This document shows, piece after piece, positions 6,059 through 13,336 of a DNA stretch of 22,142 nucleotides. The notes under the pieces are model-generated. The model did no database searches. It was not told where the DNA came from and saw only the letters and a list, made by a program, of their open reading frames with translations. The position numbers were made by a program, and so were the translations under genes. The first letter of the stretch is position 1, and each line of letters begins with the position of its first letter. Source of the stretch: Lachnospiraceae bacterium (GTDB lineage Bacteria > Bacillota_A > Clostridia > Lachnospirales > Lachnospiraceae); contig JAILDD010000001.1 of NCBI GenBank assembly GCA_024689605.1, positions 1 through 22,142 of the forward strand. The letters are read 5' to 3'.

Positions 6059-7560
6059 TGAAAAAACAGATCACGAGAAAGACTTTCATACTGACAGCGA
6101 TTATAGGCGGCATCATATTGATGGCAACAGTGATTATCAACACGGTCATGAATACAAGACAGACTACCGCGGCTACGAATGAGGCTGTTTCCGAGGTCAG
6201 TTCCTTTTATCTTGAGGCAATGGCGGACCGGCGTGCAAAAACAGTCACGAATCTTATAAACAGCAACTTTGACCAGATGGAAAAGGCAGTAGCCTATATC
6301 AATGATGAAGAAATCGGTTCAGAGGAAGAACTCCGTACTACCATAGGAAATATTAAATCCTTGCTATCATTGGGGCGCTTTGCGCTGGTTGATGAAGACA
6401 AAATTGTCCATACTCAGTATACAACCTATACCGGCGGCAGCCGTCACAATTTTCTTTCAGATGGAAATATGGATAAGCGGAGTGTCAGTACGGTTTCAAT
6501 ATACGGCTCTTCGAAACAGCTTTGTCTGGCTGCACCTACACCGGACCTGGAGGTTGCAGGAAAGAAGTATAAAGCGAGCTTTGTTCAGATCGATGTCAGG
6601 GAAATAGTGGATCTGCTCGCCTTTGATGATGACGGCAGAACGTATTTCGGCATATACAGTAAAAACGGGGAAAACCTTTCAGGTACGGAGCTGGGGTCCT
6701 ATATTTCTATGCATAATCTTCTGGATACAATAAAGGAAGTTATCCCCGAAGAAAGCTGGAATGAGAACCGTGATAATTTCCTGAACTCCGTGGAAGGAAG
6801 CATTACGTTTACCGCTAATGGAGCTGAAGAAACACTGTGCTATGTTCCCATAGAGGGGACGGACTGGATGATGGTGGTACTTATCCGTGAGAGTGTCATA
6901 CATGACAGAATCCGGAGCATCAGTGAGAGGAGTCTTTCAACAAGCAAAAACCAGATAGTATTCACGCTGGCATTTTCCATCGTGTTCTTCAGTGTCCTGC
7001 TGATCATGCTGAAAGTTCTGTCTAACAGAGACCTTGAAGCAGAGAAGGAAAAAGCCAAGACCTTTCGGAATATGGCGAGCACGGATTCCATGACGGGCGT
7101 AAGGAACAAGCATGCATATTCTGAGATGGAGAGCAGCCTTAACCTGAGGATAAGAGAAAATGATATCAATAAGCTGGCTGTAGTTGTCTGCGATATTAAT
7201 GGACTTAAACTGGTCAATGACACCCGGGGGCATGCTGCCGGAGACAAACTTATAAAAGATGCAAGTATGCTGCTCTCTGAGTATTTTACGCACGGAGCAA
7301 TCTACAGGACAGGCGGAGATGAATTCGTAGTCATTCTTGAGGAGAAGGGCTACGATACGATGAATGAAGTAATAAGCGATATAAACCGTGTAATAGAGGA
7401 GAACATCAAAAAGAAGGAAGTGGTGATCTCCATCGGCTATTCGGAGCTTAAGCCGGAGAACCAGCTTGTCCATGATGCGTTTGAGCGGGCGGATCAGATG
7501 ATGTATAAACGCAAACAGCAGCTTAAGCAGATGGGGGCGCCCACAAGGCCGGAATCGTAA
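6058..7560 (+). CDS. Membrane diguanylate cyclase with extracellular Cache-like sensor
   Basis: 500 residues. TM1 spans about 10-30, an extracellular sensor of about 260 residues follows (Cache-like, with FALVDEDKIVHTQY and a second-lobe WMMVVLI at the end), TM2 about 299-320, then a short Glu/Lys helix and a GGDEF domain (about 345-490). The GGDEF motif is intact at 419-423 (YRTGGDEFVVIL) and the metal/substrate segment is CDINGLKLVNDTRGHAAGD. No RxxD inhibitory site lies five residues before GGDEF, so product feedback is probably absent. It makes c-di-GMP from GTP at the inner membrane face. The one-base overlap with the sugar-binding lipoprotein suggests that the loaded binding protein docks on the Cache domain to control the cyclase (inferred). 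Confidence 0.92.
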   Translation: MKKQITRKTFILTAIIGGIILMATVIINTVMNTRQTTAATNEAVSEVSSFYLEAMADRRAKTVTNLINSNFDQMEKAVAYINDEEIGSEEELRTTIGNIKSLLSLGRFALVDEDKIVHTQYTTYTGGSRHNFLSDGNMDKRSVSTVSIYGSSKQLCLAAPTPDLEVAGKKYKASFVQIDVREIVDLLAFDDDGRTYFGIYSKNGENLSGTELGSYISMHNLLDTIKEVIPEESWNENRDNFLNSVEGSITFTANGAEETLCYVPIEGTDWMMVVLIRESVIHDRIRSISERSLSTSKNQIVFTLAFSIVFFSVLLIMLKVLSNRDLEAEKEKAKTFRNMASTDSMTGVRNKHAYSEMESSLNLRIRENDINKLAVVVCDINGLKLVNDTRGHAAGDKLIKDASMLLSEYFTHGAIYRTGGDEFVVILEEKGYDTMNEVISDINRVIEENIKKKEVVISIGYSELKPENQLVHDAFERADQMMYKRKQQLKQMGAPTRPES

Positions 7561-7580
7561 TCTGGGGAGAAGGGCCGGAT

Positions 7581-7609
7581 TTGACAATAATGTTTTGTTT
7601 TGATATAGT
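7581..7609 (+). promoter_or_regulatory. Strong sigma-70 promoter of the wall hydrolase gene
   Basis: TTGACA at 7581-7586, a 17-base spacer and TATAGT at 7604-7609. The start should fall near 7616, giving a leader of about 70 bases rich in A before the ATG at 7685. Confidence 0.8.
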
Positions 7610-7612
7610 ACC

Positions 7613-7629
7613 CGTAACAAATTTGTAAC
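7613..7629 (+). promoter_or_regulatory. WalR-like direct repeat overlapping the transcription start
   Basis: CGTAAC (7613-7618), five bases, TGTAAC (7624-7629). This fits the WalR/YycF consensus TGTWAH-N5-TGTWAH at 11 of 12 defined positions. It sits just downstream of the -10 box, where binding would be expected to repress. WalRK controls wall hydrolases in Bacillota, which agrees with the gene that follows. It also contains the palindrome ACAAATTTGT. This is a pattern match only. Confidence 0.4.
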
Positions 7630-7684
7630 AGTTTGAAACAAAAACTTAAGAAAAGAAACAAAACGTTAAAAAGAAACTGAAAGT

Positions 7685-8950
7685 ATGAGAAGAATCCGGT
7701 TGCTGAAAATGGCAGGCGTGTTTACATTAGCGGCTGTCGTCATAATGAATACAAGTGTTCTTTCAGCCTATGGAATTGACAGCAATTCTGAAGACAGGGA
7801 CTCTGTTCAGCTTTCATTGTCGGAAGATGTGCTGTGTGCGGACATCGAGTCGGATAAGCTTTCTGTTGCCGATAATGCCGAGGTTGATCTTTCTGAGCTG
7901 AGTCGTTCAGATGAGAATATGGCTTCCGGTGCTGATGCTTCGGATGAAATGGCAGCAGGTATTGCAGAGGCGACAGAGTGCGGTGTGGTACCTACGGATG
8001 ATGAACTGCAGGATATCATAGAAGCTGAGGCCAATGCATGGAAAGCAGAAGGTGCGCTGGTAATGGCAGATGTTGTTACGTCTGTTAATGTGCGTGCGGA
8101 AGCAAGCGAGGAATCGGAAATCGTCGGGAAGCTCTATACAGAGTGCGGCGGCAGCATAATAGAATATACTGAAGACTGGACCAGGCTTAAGTCAGGCAAG
8201 GTCGTAGGCTGGGTCAGCAATGATTATCTTTTATTCGGCGAAGATGCCGAGAAGCTGTACAAAGAGGTCGGCGTAATGCAGGCAACAGTTACCGGACAGA
8301 CTCTCAGGGTAAGAAAAGAGGCCTCAATTGATGCTGAAGTTCTGGGAATGGTTGCCGAGGGTGATGTATTTGAGGAAGTGTCCGAGAATGACGGCTGGGT
8401 AGTTATAGACTTTGAGGGTGCAGACGGTTATATATCCTCTGAGTACGTAACAACGGAATTTGTGGTTGACTGTGGTGAGACCATGGAGGCAATAGAGGCC
8501 AGGGAGGCTGCAAAGGCTGCAGCAGCAAAGAAGGCGGCTGAAAGCAAGAACAGTTCCAGTAAGAATAATTCAACTAAGCCTCAGACTAATGATTATTACG
8601 GAGCCTATGCGGCAACCGCAACAGATGAGGTACTTTTGGGGGCTCTCATACAGTGTGAGGCCGGCAACCAGCCCTATGAGGCACAGGTGGCAGTTGGTGC
8701 GGTTGTAATGAACAGAGTCAGGAGCTCTGCATATCCTTCTACAATATATGATGTTATCTATGCATCAGGTCAGTTCACACCCGCAGGAAACGGCAAGGTT
8801 GACAGGGTTATAGCAAACGGAGTAATGCCTATATGCCTGCAGGCTGCGCAGGAAGCACTGAGCGGTTATTCCAACGTTGGCGGTGCTACACACTTCAGGA
8901 GAGTGGGATATCATGACGGAATAGTTATAGGTGTGCAGGTATTCTGGTAA
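7685..8950 (+). CDS. SH3b-domain cell wall hydrolase, SleB/CwlJ (Hydrolase_2) type
   Basis: 421 residues. Signal peptide 1 to about 30 (VLSAYG end), then a Ser/Asp/Glu-rich stretch. Two bacterial SH3 domains follow at about 127-182 (VNVRAEASEESEIVGKLY) and about 197-250 (LRVRKEASIDAEVLGMV), a charged Ala/Lys coiled linker about 265-300, and the hydrolase domain about 313-421 with ALIQCEAGNQPYEAQVAVG. The Glu at 325 is the expected catalytic acid of SleB-type lytic transglycosylases. The domain ends with GGATHFRR and a terminal VQVFW, as usual. It cuts the glycan strands of peptidoglycan outside the membrane; the SH3b domains should bind the wall. No strong ribosome binding site is visible (GAAAG only). 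It is preceded by its own promoter and a WalR-like box. Confidence 0.92.
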   Translation: MRRIRLLKMAGVFTLAAVVIMNTSVLSAYGIDSNSEDRDSVQLSLSEDVLCADIESDKLSVADNAEVDLSELSRSDENMASGADASDEMAAGIAEATECGVVPTDDELQDIIEAEANAWKAEGALVMADVVTSVNVRAEASEESEIVGKLYTECGGSIIEYTEDWTRLKSGKVVGWVSNDYLLFGEDAEKLYKEVGVMQATVTGQTLRVRKEASIDAEVLGMVAEGDVFEEVSENDGWVVIDFEGADGYISSEYVTTEFVVDCGETMEAIEAREAAKAAAAKKAAESKNSSSKNNSTKPQTNDYYGAYAATATDEVLLGALIQCEAGNQPYEAQVAVGAVVMNRVRSSAYPSTIYDVIYASGQFTPAGNGKVDRVIANGVMPICLQAAQEALSGYSNVGGATHFRRVGYHDGIVIGVQVFW

Positions 8951-8994
8951 AATAGTCATTGCAGGGGAGTTGTAGTAATGACGGAGGTTGACAT

Positions 8995-9867
8995 ATGAGA
9001 AATATCACAGTGGCAGCTTGTCAGATGGAGATGGGCGATGCCGTTGAAGAGAACATTTTAAAAGCAGACCGTCTGGTGAGACAGGCGGCAGAGCAGGGAG
9101 CAAACATCATATTGCTCCCTGAACTTTTTGAGAGAAAATATTTCTGCCAGGAAAGAAGATATGACTATTACGGATTTGCCGCAGAGACGGAAAAAAATCC
9201 TGCAGTTGTACATTTCAGAAAAACGGCAAAAGATACGGGCTGCGTAATTCCTGTAAGCTTCTATGAAAAAGCAGGCACAAGCCTGTTTAACTCCGTAGCG
9301 GTGATAAATGCCGATGGTGAAAATCTTGGTGTTTACCGGAAAACACATATTCCGGATGACCATTTCTATCAGGAAAAGTTCTATTTTACGCCGGGGGATA
9401 CCGGATTTATGGTCTGGGATACGGCATTCGGACGTATCGGAGTAGGCATATGCTGGGACCAGTGGTTTCCTGAGACCGCAAGGTGTATGGCTCTTGACGG
9501 TGCAGAAGTATTGCTTTATCCTACAGCTATAGGTTCCGAACCTATACTGGAGACGGATTCCATGTCCCACTGGCGCAGGTGCATGCAGGGGCATGCGGCT
9601 GCAAATATCATGCCCGTGGTGGCTGCTAACCGGATAGGAACAGAAGAAGTTAAGCCCTGTGAGGAAAATAACAGTCAGAGCTCATCGCTTAAGTTCTACG
9701 GTTCTTCATTTATATGTGATGAGACCGGGGCATTGGCCGCAGAAGCCGGCCGTGACAGGGAATGCGTGATAACTGCTTCGTTTGATCTTGAAGCAATAGA
9801 AGAGATGCGTATGAGCTGGGGAGTGTTCCGGGACAGACGCCCTGAAATCTATAGGAAATGGTGCTGA
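8995..9867 (+). CDS. aguB: N-carbamoylputrescine amidase
   Basis: 290 residues, the usual length for the family, a nitrilase-superfamily carbon-nitrogen hydrolase. The triad is Glu43 (LLPELFERKYF), Lys116 (YRKTHIPDD) and Cys153 (GICWDQWFPE). The segments YFCQ, HIPDDHFYQEKFYFTPGD and SHWRRCMQGHAAAN are typical of AguB. The enzyme hydrolyses N-carbamoylputrescine to putrescine, CO2 and ammonia in the cytosol, the last step of the agmatine route to polyamines. GGAGG at 8983-8987 is seven bases before the ATG. The agmatine deiminase gene aguA is not in the window. The 44-base gap to the wall hydrolase gene has no terminator, so read-through from its promoter is likely. Confidence 0.93.
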   Translation: MRNITVAACQMEMGDAVEENILKADRLVRQAAEQGANIILLPELFERKYFCQERRYDYYGFAAETEKNPAVVHFRKTAKDTGCVIPVSFYEKAGTSLFNSVAVINADGENLGVYRKTHIPDDHFYQEKFYFTPGDTGFMVWDTAFGRIGVGICWDQWFPETARCMALDGAEVLLYPTAIGSEPILETDSMSHWRRCMQGHAAANIMPVVAANRIGTEEVKPCEENNSQSSSLKFYGSSFICDETGALAAEAGRDRECVITASFDLEAIEEMRMSWGVFRDRRPEIYRKWC

Positions 9868-9917
9868 ACTCGTAATATCTTCACGGAATGAATGGGTTAT
9901 TGAGGGTTATTTAGACT

Positions 9918-10238
9918 ATGAAGAAACAGGATAATAAAGTCGAGTCACGACTGAGTGTATATCTTGTGATCATGATGATCGTTTGCGTTGCCGTAAATGT
10001 GACAGGCGGGATATTAGCCAGGTTCCTTAATCTGCCTTTTTGGCTGGATACAGTTGGGACTATGGCGGCTGCTGTTGCGTTCGGACCTCTGGCAGGTGCC
10101 ATAGTCGGCCTTATATCCTGTTTATGTTCGGGAAATCTAAGCGGTTATTCATTATTCTATCTGCCTATAGGCATCCTGGTGGGTGTCATGATAGGCGCTC
10201 TGTATCCAAGAAAAACAAAAAAGAGGCATTGGGAATAG
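9918..10238 (+). CDS. Membrane domain (ECF S-component-like), 5' part of a split propeller-GGDEF sensor gene
   Basis: 106 residues before a TAG. The sequence has three to four hydrophobic segments with NVTGGILARFLNLPFWLDTV and GTMAAAVAFGPLAGAIVGL, the pattern of S-component-like membrane domains. Here they form the N-terminus of large clostridial sensors. It stops after PRKTKKRHWE, while the -1 frame continues smoothly (KKEALGIVTLALLNGLVSAI) with the remaining membrane helices and then the propeller. The junction is the heptamer A AAA AAG at 10217-10223, in the zero frame. So this is either the first half of a protein made by -1 frameshifting or the front of a broken gene. GAGGG at 9902-9906 precedes the ATG. 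Confidence 0.75.
   Translation: MKKQDNKVESRLSVYLVIMMIVCVAVNVTGGILARFLNLPFWLDTVGTMAAAVAFGPLAGAIVGLISCLCSGNLSGYSLFYLPIGILVGVMIGALYPRKTKKRHWE
10217..10223 (+). promoter_or_regulatory. A AAA AAG slippery heptamer, candidate -1 ribosomal frameshift site
   Basis: In the frame of the gene starting at 9918 the codons read ACA AAA AAG, which is the X XXY YYZ heptamer used in E. coli dnaX. A -1 slip leads exactly into the frame that carries the rest of the membrane domain and the propeller. Only a weak downstream stem is visible (AAGAG near 10221 with CTCTT near 10248), and no clear upstream Shine-Dalgarno stimulator. Confidence 0.45.
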
Positions 10239-12019
10239 TTACCCTGGCTCTTCTTAACGGTCTTGTTTCTGCTATCCTTTCAACGCCGGTGGATGTGCTG
10301 GTTTATCAGGGGGATACGGGAAACCTTTGGGGAGATGCGCTTAAAGATATGCTTGATACATATGTGAGCGTATCTAATTTCAATACCCTGGTAGCAGAGA
10401 TTTTTATTGATTTTCCGGACCGTATACTGTCAATGGTGCTGGCTCAGGCTCTTCTTTTTGTCTGTGAGGGCAAGCGGAAAAGGATCAGGGCTAAAAGAAA
10501 TGAAAAGAAGAAAGATGACGGCAAAAAGGCAGTTTCCAATATACTGGTAATGGCCCTGATGGCGCCTGTTCTGTTTTCTTTACGGGCAGAAGCGGCTGAT
10601 TTGGAATATGAATATGAGGAAACTTCCTTTGATAGCGAAGACGGAATGGTTTCCTCGGAAGCTAATTCCATCGTTCAGACCTCAGACGGCTATTTATGGG
10701 TGGGAACATATTCAGGTCTGTATCGTTATGATGGCGTGAAATTTGAAGAGGTCCAGCTGCATGATAGCGTAAGGAACGTAAAGTCCCTTTATGTTGACTA
10801 TAAGGAACGGATGTGGATCGGAACTAATGACAGCGGCGTTGTCTGCTATGATTTTGAGACACAGGTGGGTACGCTTTACGATACGGAAGTCGGCATGCCA
10901 TCTGATTCCGTACGGCATATATGCGAGGATAATAAGGGCAATATATATATTGCGACTGACAGGCAGCTTGCCAAAATAGATGTGGACGGAAATGTACGTT
11001 CTTTTTCCGAATGGGTGGATATTACGGATATCACTTCGCTCATGTCATTGCCTGACGGCCGCATACTCGGTGTGACTCAGAACGGTTTATTTTTCATCAT
11101 TAAGGATGATATCTTGTCTTATACCAAAGAATATACAGGAACAGGGGTATCATACCGCTGCGTTGCCAGTGATGGTGATAATGTGGTACTTGGGACAAGC
11201 TCTGATATTCTGGAAATAAACAAGCTCAAGGACGATGGCATTGAAATCGTAAAAAAGATCACCGGTAAAGAACTTTCTTATTTCAACAATATAGAATATG
11301 ATCCCGGCCTGGATCTGTATTTCTGCTGCAGTGATAAGGGCATGGGGGATCTGGATCTGAAAACATCAGAGTTAACAAAGCTTATGAAAAGCATAACCCA
11401 CGGGAATGTAAATGACGTGTGTGTTGATGCGCAGGATAACATATGGTTTGCATCCGATAAAAATGGTGTGGTTAAGTTTTCCCGCACGCCCTTCAGAAAT
11501 TTTTTCAACAAAGCCGGTATTGACAAGACGGTAGTGAATGCTCTGCTCAGAGATGAAAACCTGATGTACATAGGTACGGATAAGGGACTTAAGCTGGTAG
11601 ATTTAAGCAGTTACGAGGAGAAGTCCACAACGCTTACTGAGCGTACTGCAGACATGAAGGTGCGGCATATATATAAAGACAGCACCGGCAATATCTGGGT
11701 ATCCATGAATGGCGGTGAAGGACTGGTATATCAGGATCCGGACGGAAGCGTACATGCTGTGGATTTTAACAGCCAGGGGATAAGTACACCAAAATGTCGT
11801 TTTGTTAAGGAACTGTCAGACGGCAGGATTCTTGTTTCATGCAGGAATGCGGGGCTGCTCTTTCTGGAAAAAGGAAAGATCACTTCAGTGATAGGTTCAA
11901 ATGAGGGTATGGACAATACTACCATACTGTCAGTTTATGAGACTGATGACGGCATGATCATGGCAGGTTCTGACGGAGACGGAATATACCTTATAAAGGG
12001 TGACCGGGCTGCTGAATAA
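10217..12019 (+). CDS. Membrane/Reg_prop beta-propeller part of the split sensor gene
   Basis: About 600 residues in the -1 frame relative to the gene start, ending at TAA 12017-12019. First come the last helices of the S-component-like domain (TLALLNGLVSAILSTPVDV, then MVLAQALLFVCEG). Next are a basic linker (KRKRIRAKRNEKKK) and a hydrophobic segment ending in LRAEA, then an extracellular Reg_prop propeller of about 460 residues. Blades show the repeat pattern: SIVQTSDGYLWVGTYSGLYRYDG, ERMWIGTNDSGVVCYD, HICEDNKGNIYIATDRQLAKID, DVCVDAQDNIWFASDKNGVVKFS, IYKDSTGNIWVSMNGGEGLV. Such propellers sense envelope or sugar-like cues in clostridial and Bacteroidota regulators. No independent start with a ribosome binding site is evident, so expression depends on frameshifting from 9918. 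It ends abruptly at GIYLIKGD; the GGDEF part continues in another frame. Confidence 0.78.
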   Translation, partial: KKEALGIVTLALLNGLVSAILSTPVDVLVYQGDTGNLWGDALKDMLDTYVSVSNFNTLVAEIFIDFPDRILSMVLAQALLFVCEGKRKRIRAKRNEKKKDDGKKAVSNILVMALMAPVLFSLRAEAADLEYEYEETSFDSEDGMVSSEANSIVQTSDGYLWVGTYSGLYRYDGVKFEEVQLHDSVRNVKSLYVDYKERMWIGTNDSGVVCYDFETQVGTLYDTEVGMPSDSVRHICEDNKGNIYIATDRQLAKIDVDGNVRSFSEWVDITDITSLMSLPDGRILGVTQNGLFFIIKDDILSYTKEYTGTGVSYRCVASDGDNVVLGTSSDILEINKLKDDGIEIVKKITGKELSYFNNIEYDPGLDLYFCCSDKGMGDLDLKTSELTKLMKSITHGNVNDVCVDAQDNIWFASDKNGVVKFSRTPFRNFFNKAGIDKTVVNALLRDENLMYIGTDKGLKLVDLSSYEEKSTTLTERTADMKVRHIYKDSTGNIWVSMNGGEGLVYQDPDGSVHAVDFNSQGISTPKCRFVKELSDGRILVSCRNAGLLFLEKGKITSVIGSNEGMDNTTILSVYETDDGMIMAGSDGDGIYLIKGDRAAE

Positions 12020-12920
12020 GGCCGGGTCCCATAAGTCCATAGGGGACGCCTGCGCAAAAGAAAACGGCATTCTGTTAATGATCGACCTTGACAGCTTCAA
12101 GCTGGTAAATGACCTGCATGGGCATGAGATGGGGGACAGGATACTTATAAGATTTGCCGAACTGATAAATGAAGCGATAAAGGAAGATGACCTTGCGGGA
12201 CGCCTTGACGGTGATGAGTTCATTGCCTTCCTTAAGGATACTTCGGACGAGGTCGATGTGGAGCATGTCTGCCGGATCCTGAATGAAGGTATTGTCAAAT
12301 CTGCAAAAGAGTATATGGGCGAGGATATGAATATTCCTTTGGGTGCTTCCATAGGCGCTGTGCGTGTGCCGGCTGAAGGAAATATATTTGATGATGTATT
12401 CCGCCTTGCCGATAAAGCCCTGTATAATGTGAAGCAGAACGGAAAGCATGGCTATGCATTCTACCAGAAGTCAGGAAGCAAAAAAGATGCTGGACAGGCG
12501 GAAAAGAATGACATCAAGAAGATCAAGCAGATAATCGGAGAACGTAATGAAGGCAAGGGCGCATTCAGCGTGAACTTTGACCGCATGCAGGTCCTGTATA
12601 AGTACCTTAACCGGGCAGACAGGACAAACGGAAGCTGTACCGGTTTTTTCCGGATTACTCTTGAGAGGCCGGATGGAAATGCTGTAGAGGATGAGGTTAT
12701 GAGTACTTTTGAAGACATGCTCATTCGTAACCTTAAGAAAAATGATGTTGTAAGTACATACGGCGGAAGCTTTTTCGTACTCTTTGCGGCGGGTTCTGAA
12801 GACGGATATGAAGCAGCTCTGCAGAAAATAGCTGATCTGTGGAACAGTGAAGGCAGGGGGGAGCAATATAAGCTTACTTATGAGATAGACCGGGTTGGGG
12901 AAGAAAATGTGTCCAAATAA
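12000..12920 (+). pseudogene. GGDEF output part of the split sensor gene, out of frame, with a degenerate second GGDEF-like domain
   Basis: About 306 residues, open from a GTG at 12000 with no usable ribosome binding site. It starts inside the first GGDEF motif region (TGLLNKAGSHKSIGDA), so the D-x-L/M that normally precedes TGLLN is missing. The active site reads RLDGDEFIAFL, with Asp at the first Gly position; known active variants are usually G, A or S there, so activity is doubtful. A second half (about 190-300) resembles a shortened GGDEF fold in which the motif has become YGGSFFVLF. No membrane helix lies between the extracellular propeller and this domain, although the GGDEF must be cytosolic. 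The most likely reading is the 3' remnant of the gene starting at 9918, after an internal deletion that also changed the frame. Confidence 0.75.
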
Positions 12921-12950
12921 CCGGCTGTCATCATCGCAGTATCCGGTGTG

Positions 12951-12979
12951 TAGACAAAAAGGCTGGTCTGTGATAGAAT
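12951..12979 (+). promoter_or_regulatory. Promoter for the small ORF at 13048
   Basis: TAGACA at 12951-12956, 17 bases, TAGAAT at 12974-12979; one mismatch to consensus in each box. The start would fall near 12986, about 60 bases before the ATG. Confidence 0.5.
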
Positions 12980-13047
12980 TATCTATATTTTGGTTGTACA
13001 TTTACAGCCGTTCTGAATGATCATTGTTGTCAGGAAAGGATGAAGGT

Positions 13048-13260
13048 ATGGGAAACGGAGCAGGTGAGGAAGCTTTAAAAACTTTGATGGATACACTCGC
13101 ATCTTCTGATGAGGGCTCATTGGCAGCTGCTAATCAGGTAATGCGCCAGACCGATATTGACTATCTGGTGAGCCTGTTGCAGGAACTTCAGAAGTATAAA
13201 GAAATAGGTACTCCGGAGGAGTGTGCAGAGTACAAGCGTAAGGCTCTCTCTGCAGGCTGA
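13048..13260 (+). CDS. Small helical protein, function unknown
   Basis: 70 residues from the ATG at 13048, chosen because GGAAAGGA at 13033-13040 lies seven bases upstream; a TTG at 13024 is in frame but lacks such a site. The protein is acidic at the start and helical throughout, with YLVSLLQELQKYKEIGTPEE followed by CAEYKRKA. The phrase YKEIGTPEEC recurs in short helical proteins of Firmicutes, including phage-linked ones, but gives no function. No membrane segment or signal peptide. It is a single-gene unit between its own promoter and the flippase promoter. Confidence 0.7.
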   Translation: MGNGAGEEALKTLMDTLASSDEGSLAAANQVMRQTDIDYLVSLLQELQKYKEIGTPEECAEYKRKALSAG

Positions 13261-13271
13261 CGTTTTTTGGT

Positions 13272-13280
13272 TGTTATAAT
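13272..13280 (+). promoter_or_regulatory. Extended -10 promoter before the flippase gene
   Basis: TGTTATAAT fits TGnTATAAT exactly. No -35 box is visible at the right distance, as is common for extended -10 promoters. Confidence 0.5.
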
Positions 13281-13336
13281 AGAATTTAAATTTAGGGGGA
13301 TGCGTTAGGGCGTGTTCCCTTTTGTAATTATTGACT

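Noticed and set aside
7561..7684. c-di-GMP riboswitch (GEMM) between the GGDEF gene and the wall hydrolase
   Set aside because: The core sequence and tetraloop/receptor pattern are not present; the segment is A-rich with little structure.
10040..10216. Upstream start (TTG at 10040) for the propeller ORF
   Set aside because: The peptide read here is a low-hydrophobicity, Cys/Arg/His-rich shadow of the membrane domain encoded in the zero frame; the true frame join is at 10217-10223.
12000..12002. GTG 12000 as an independent start of a stand-alone GGDEF protein
   Set aside because: There is no ribosome binding site at a useful distance, and the domain would lack its N-terminal Asp and signalling helix.
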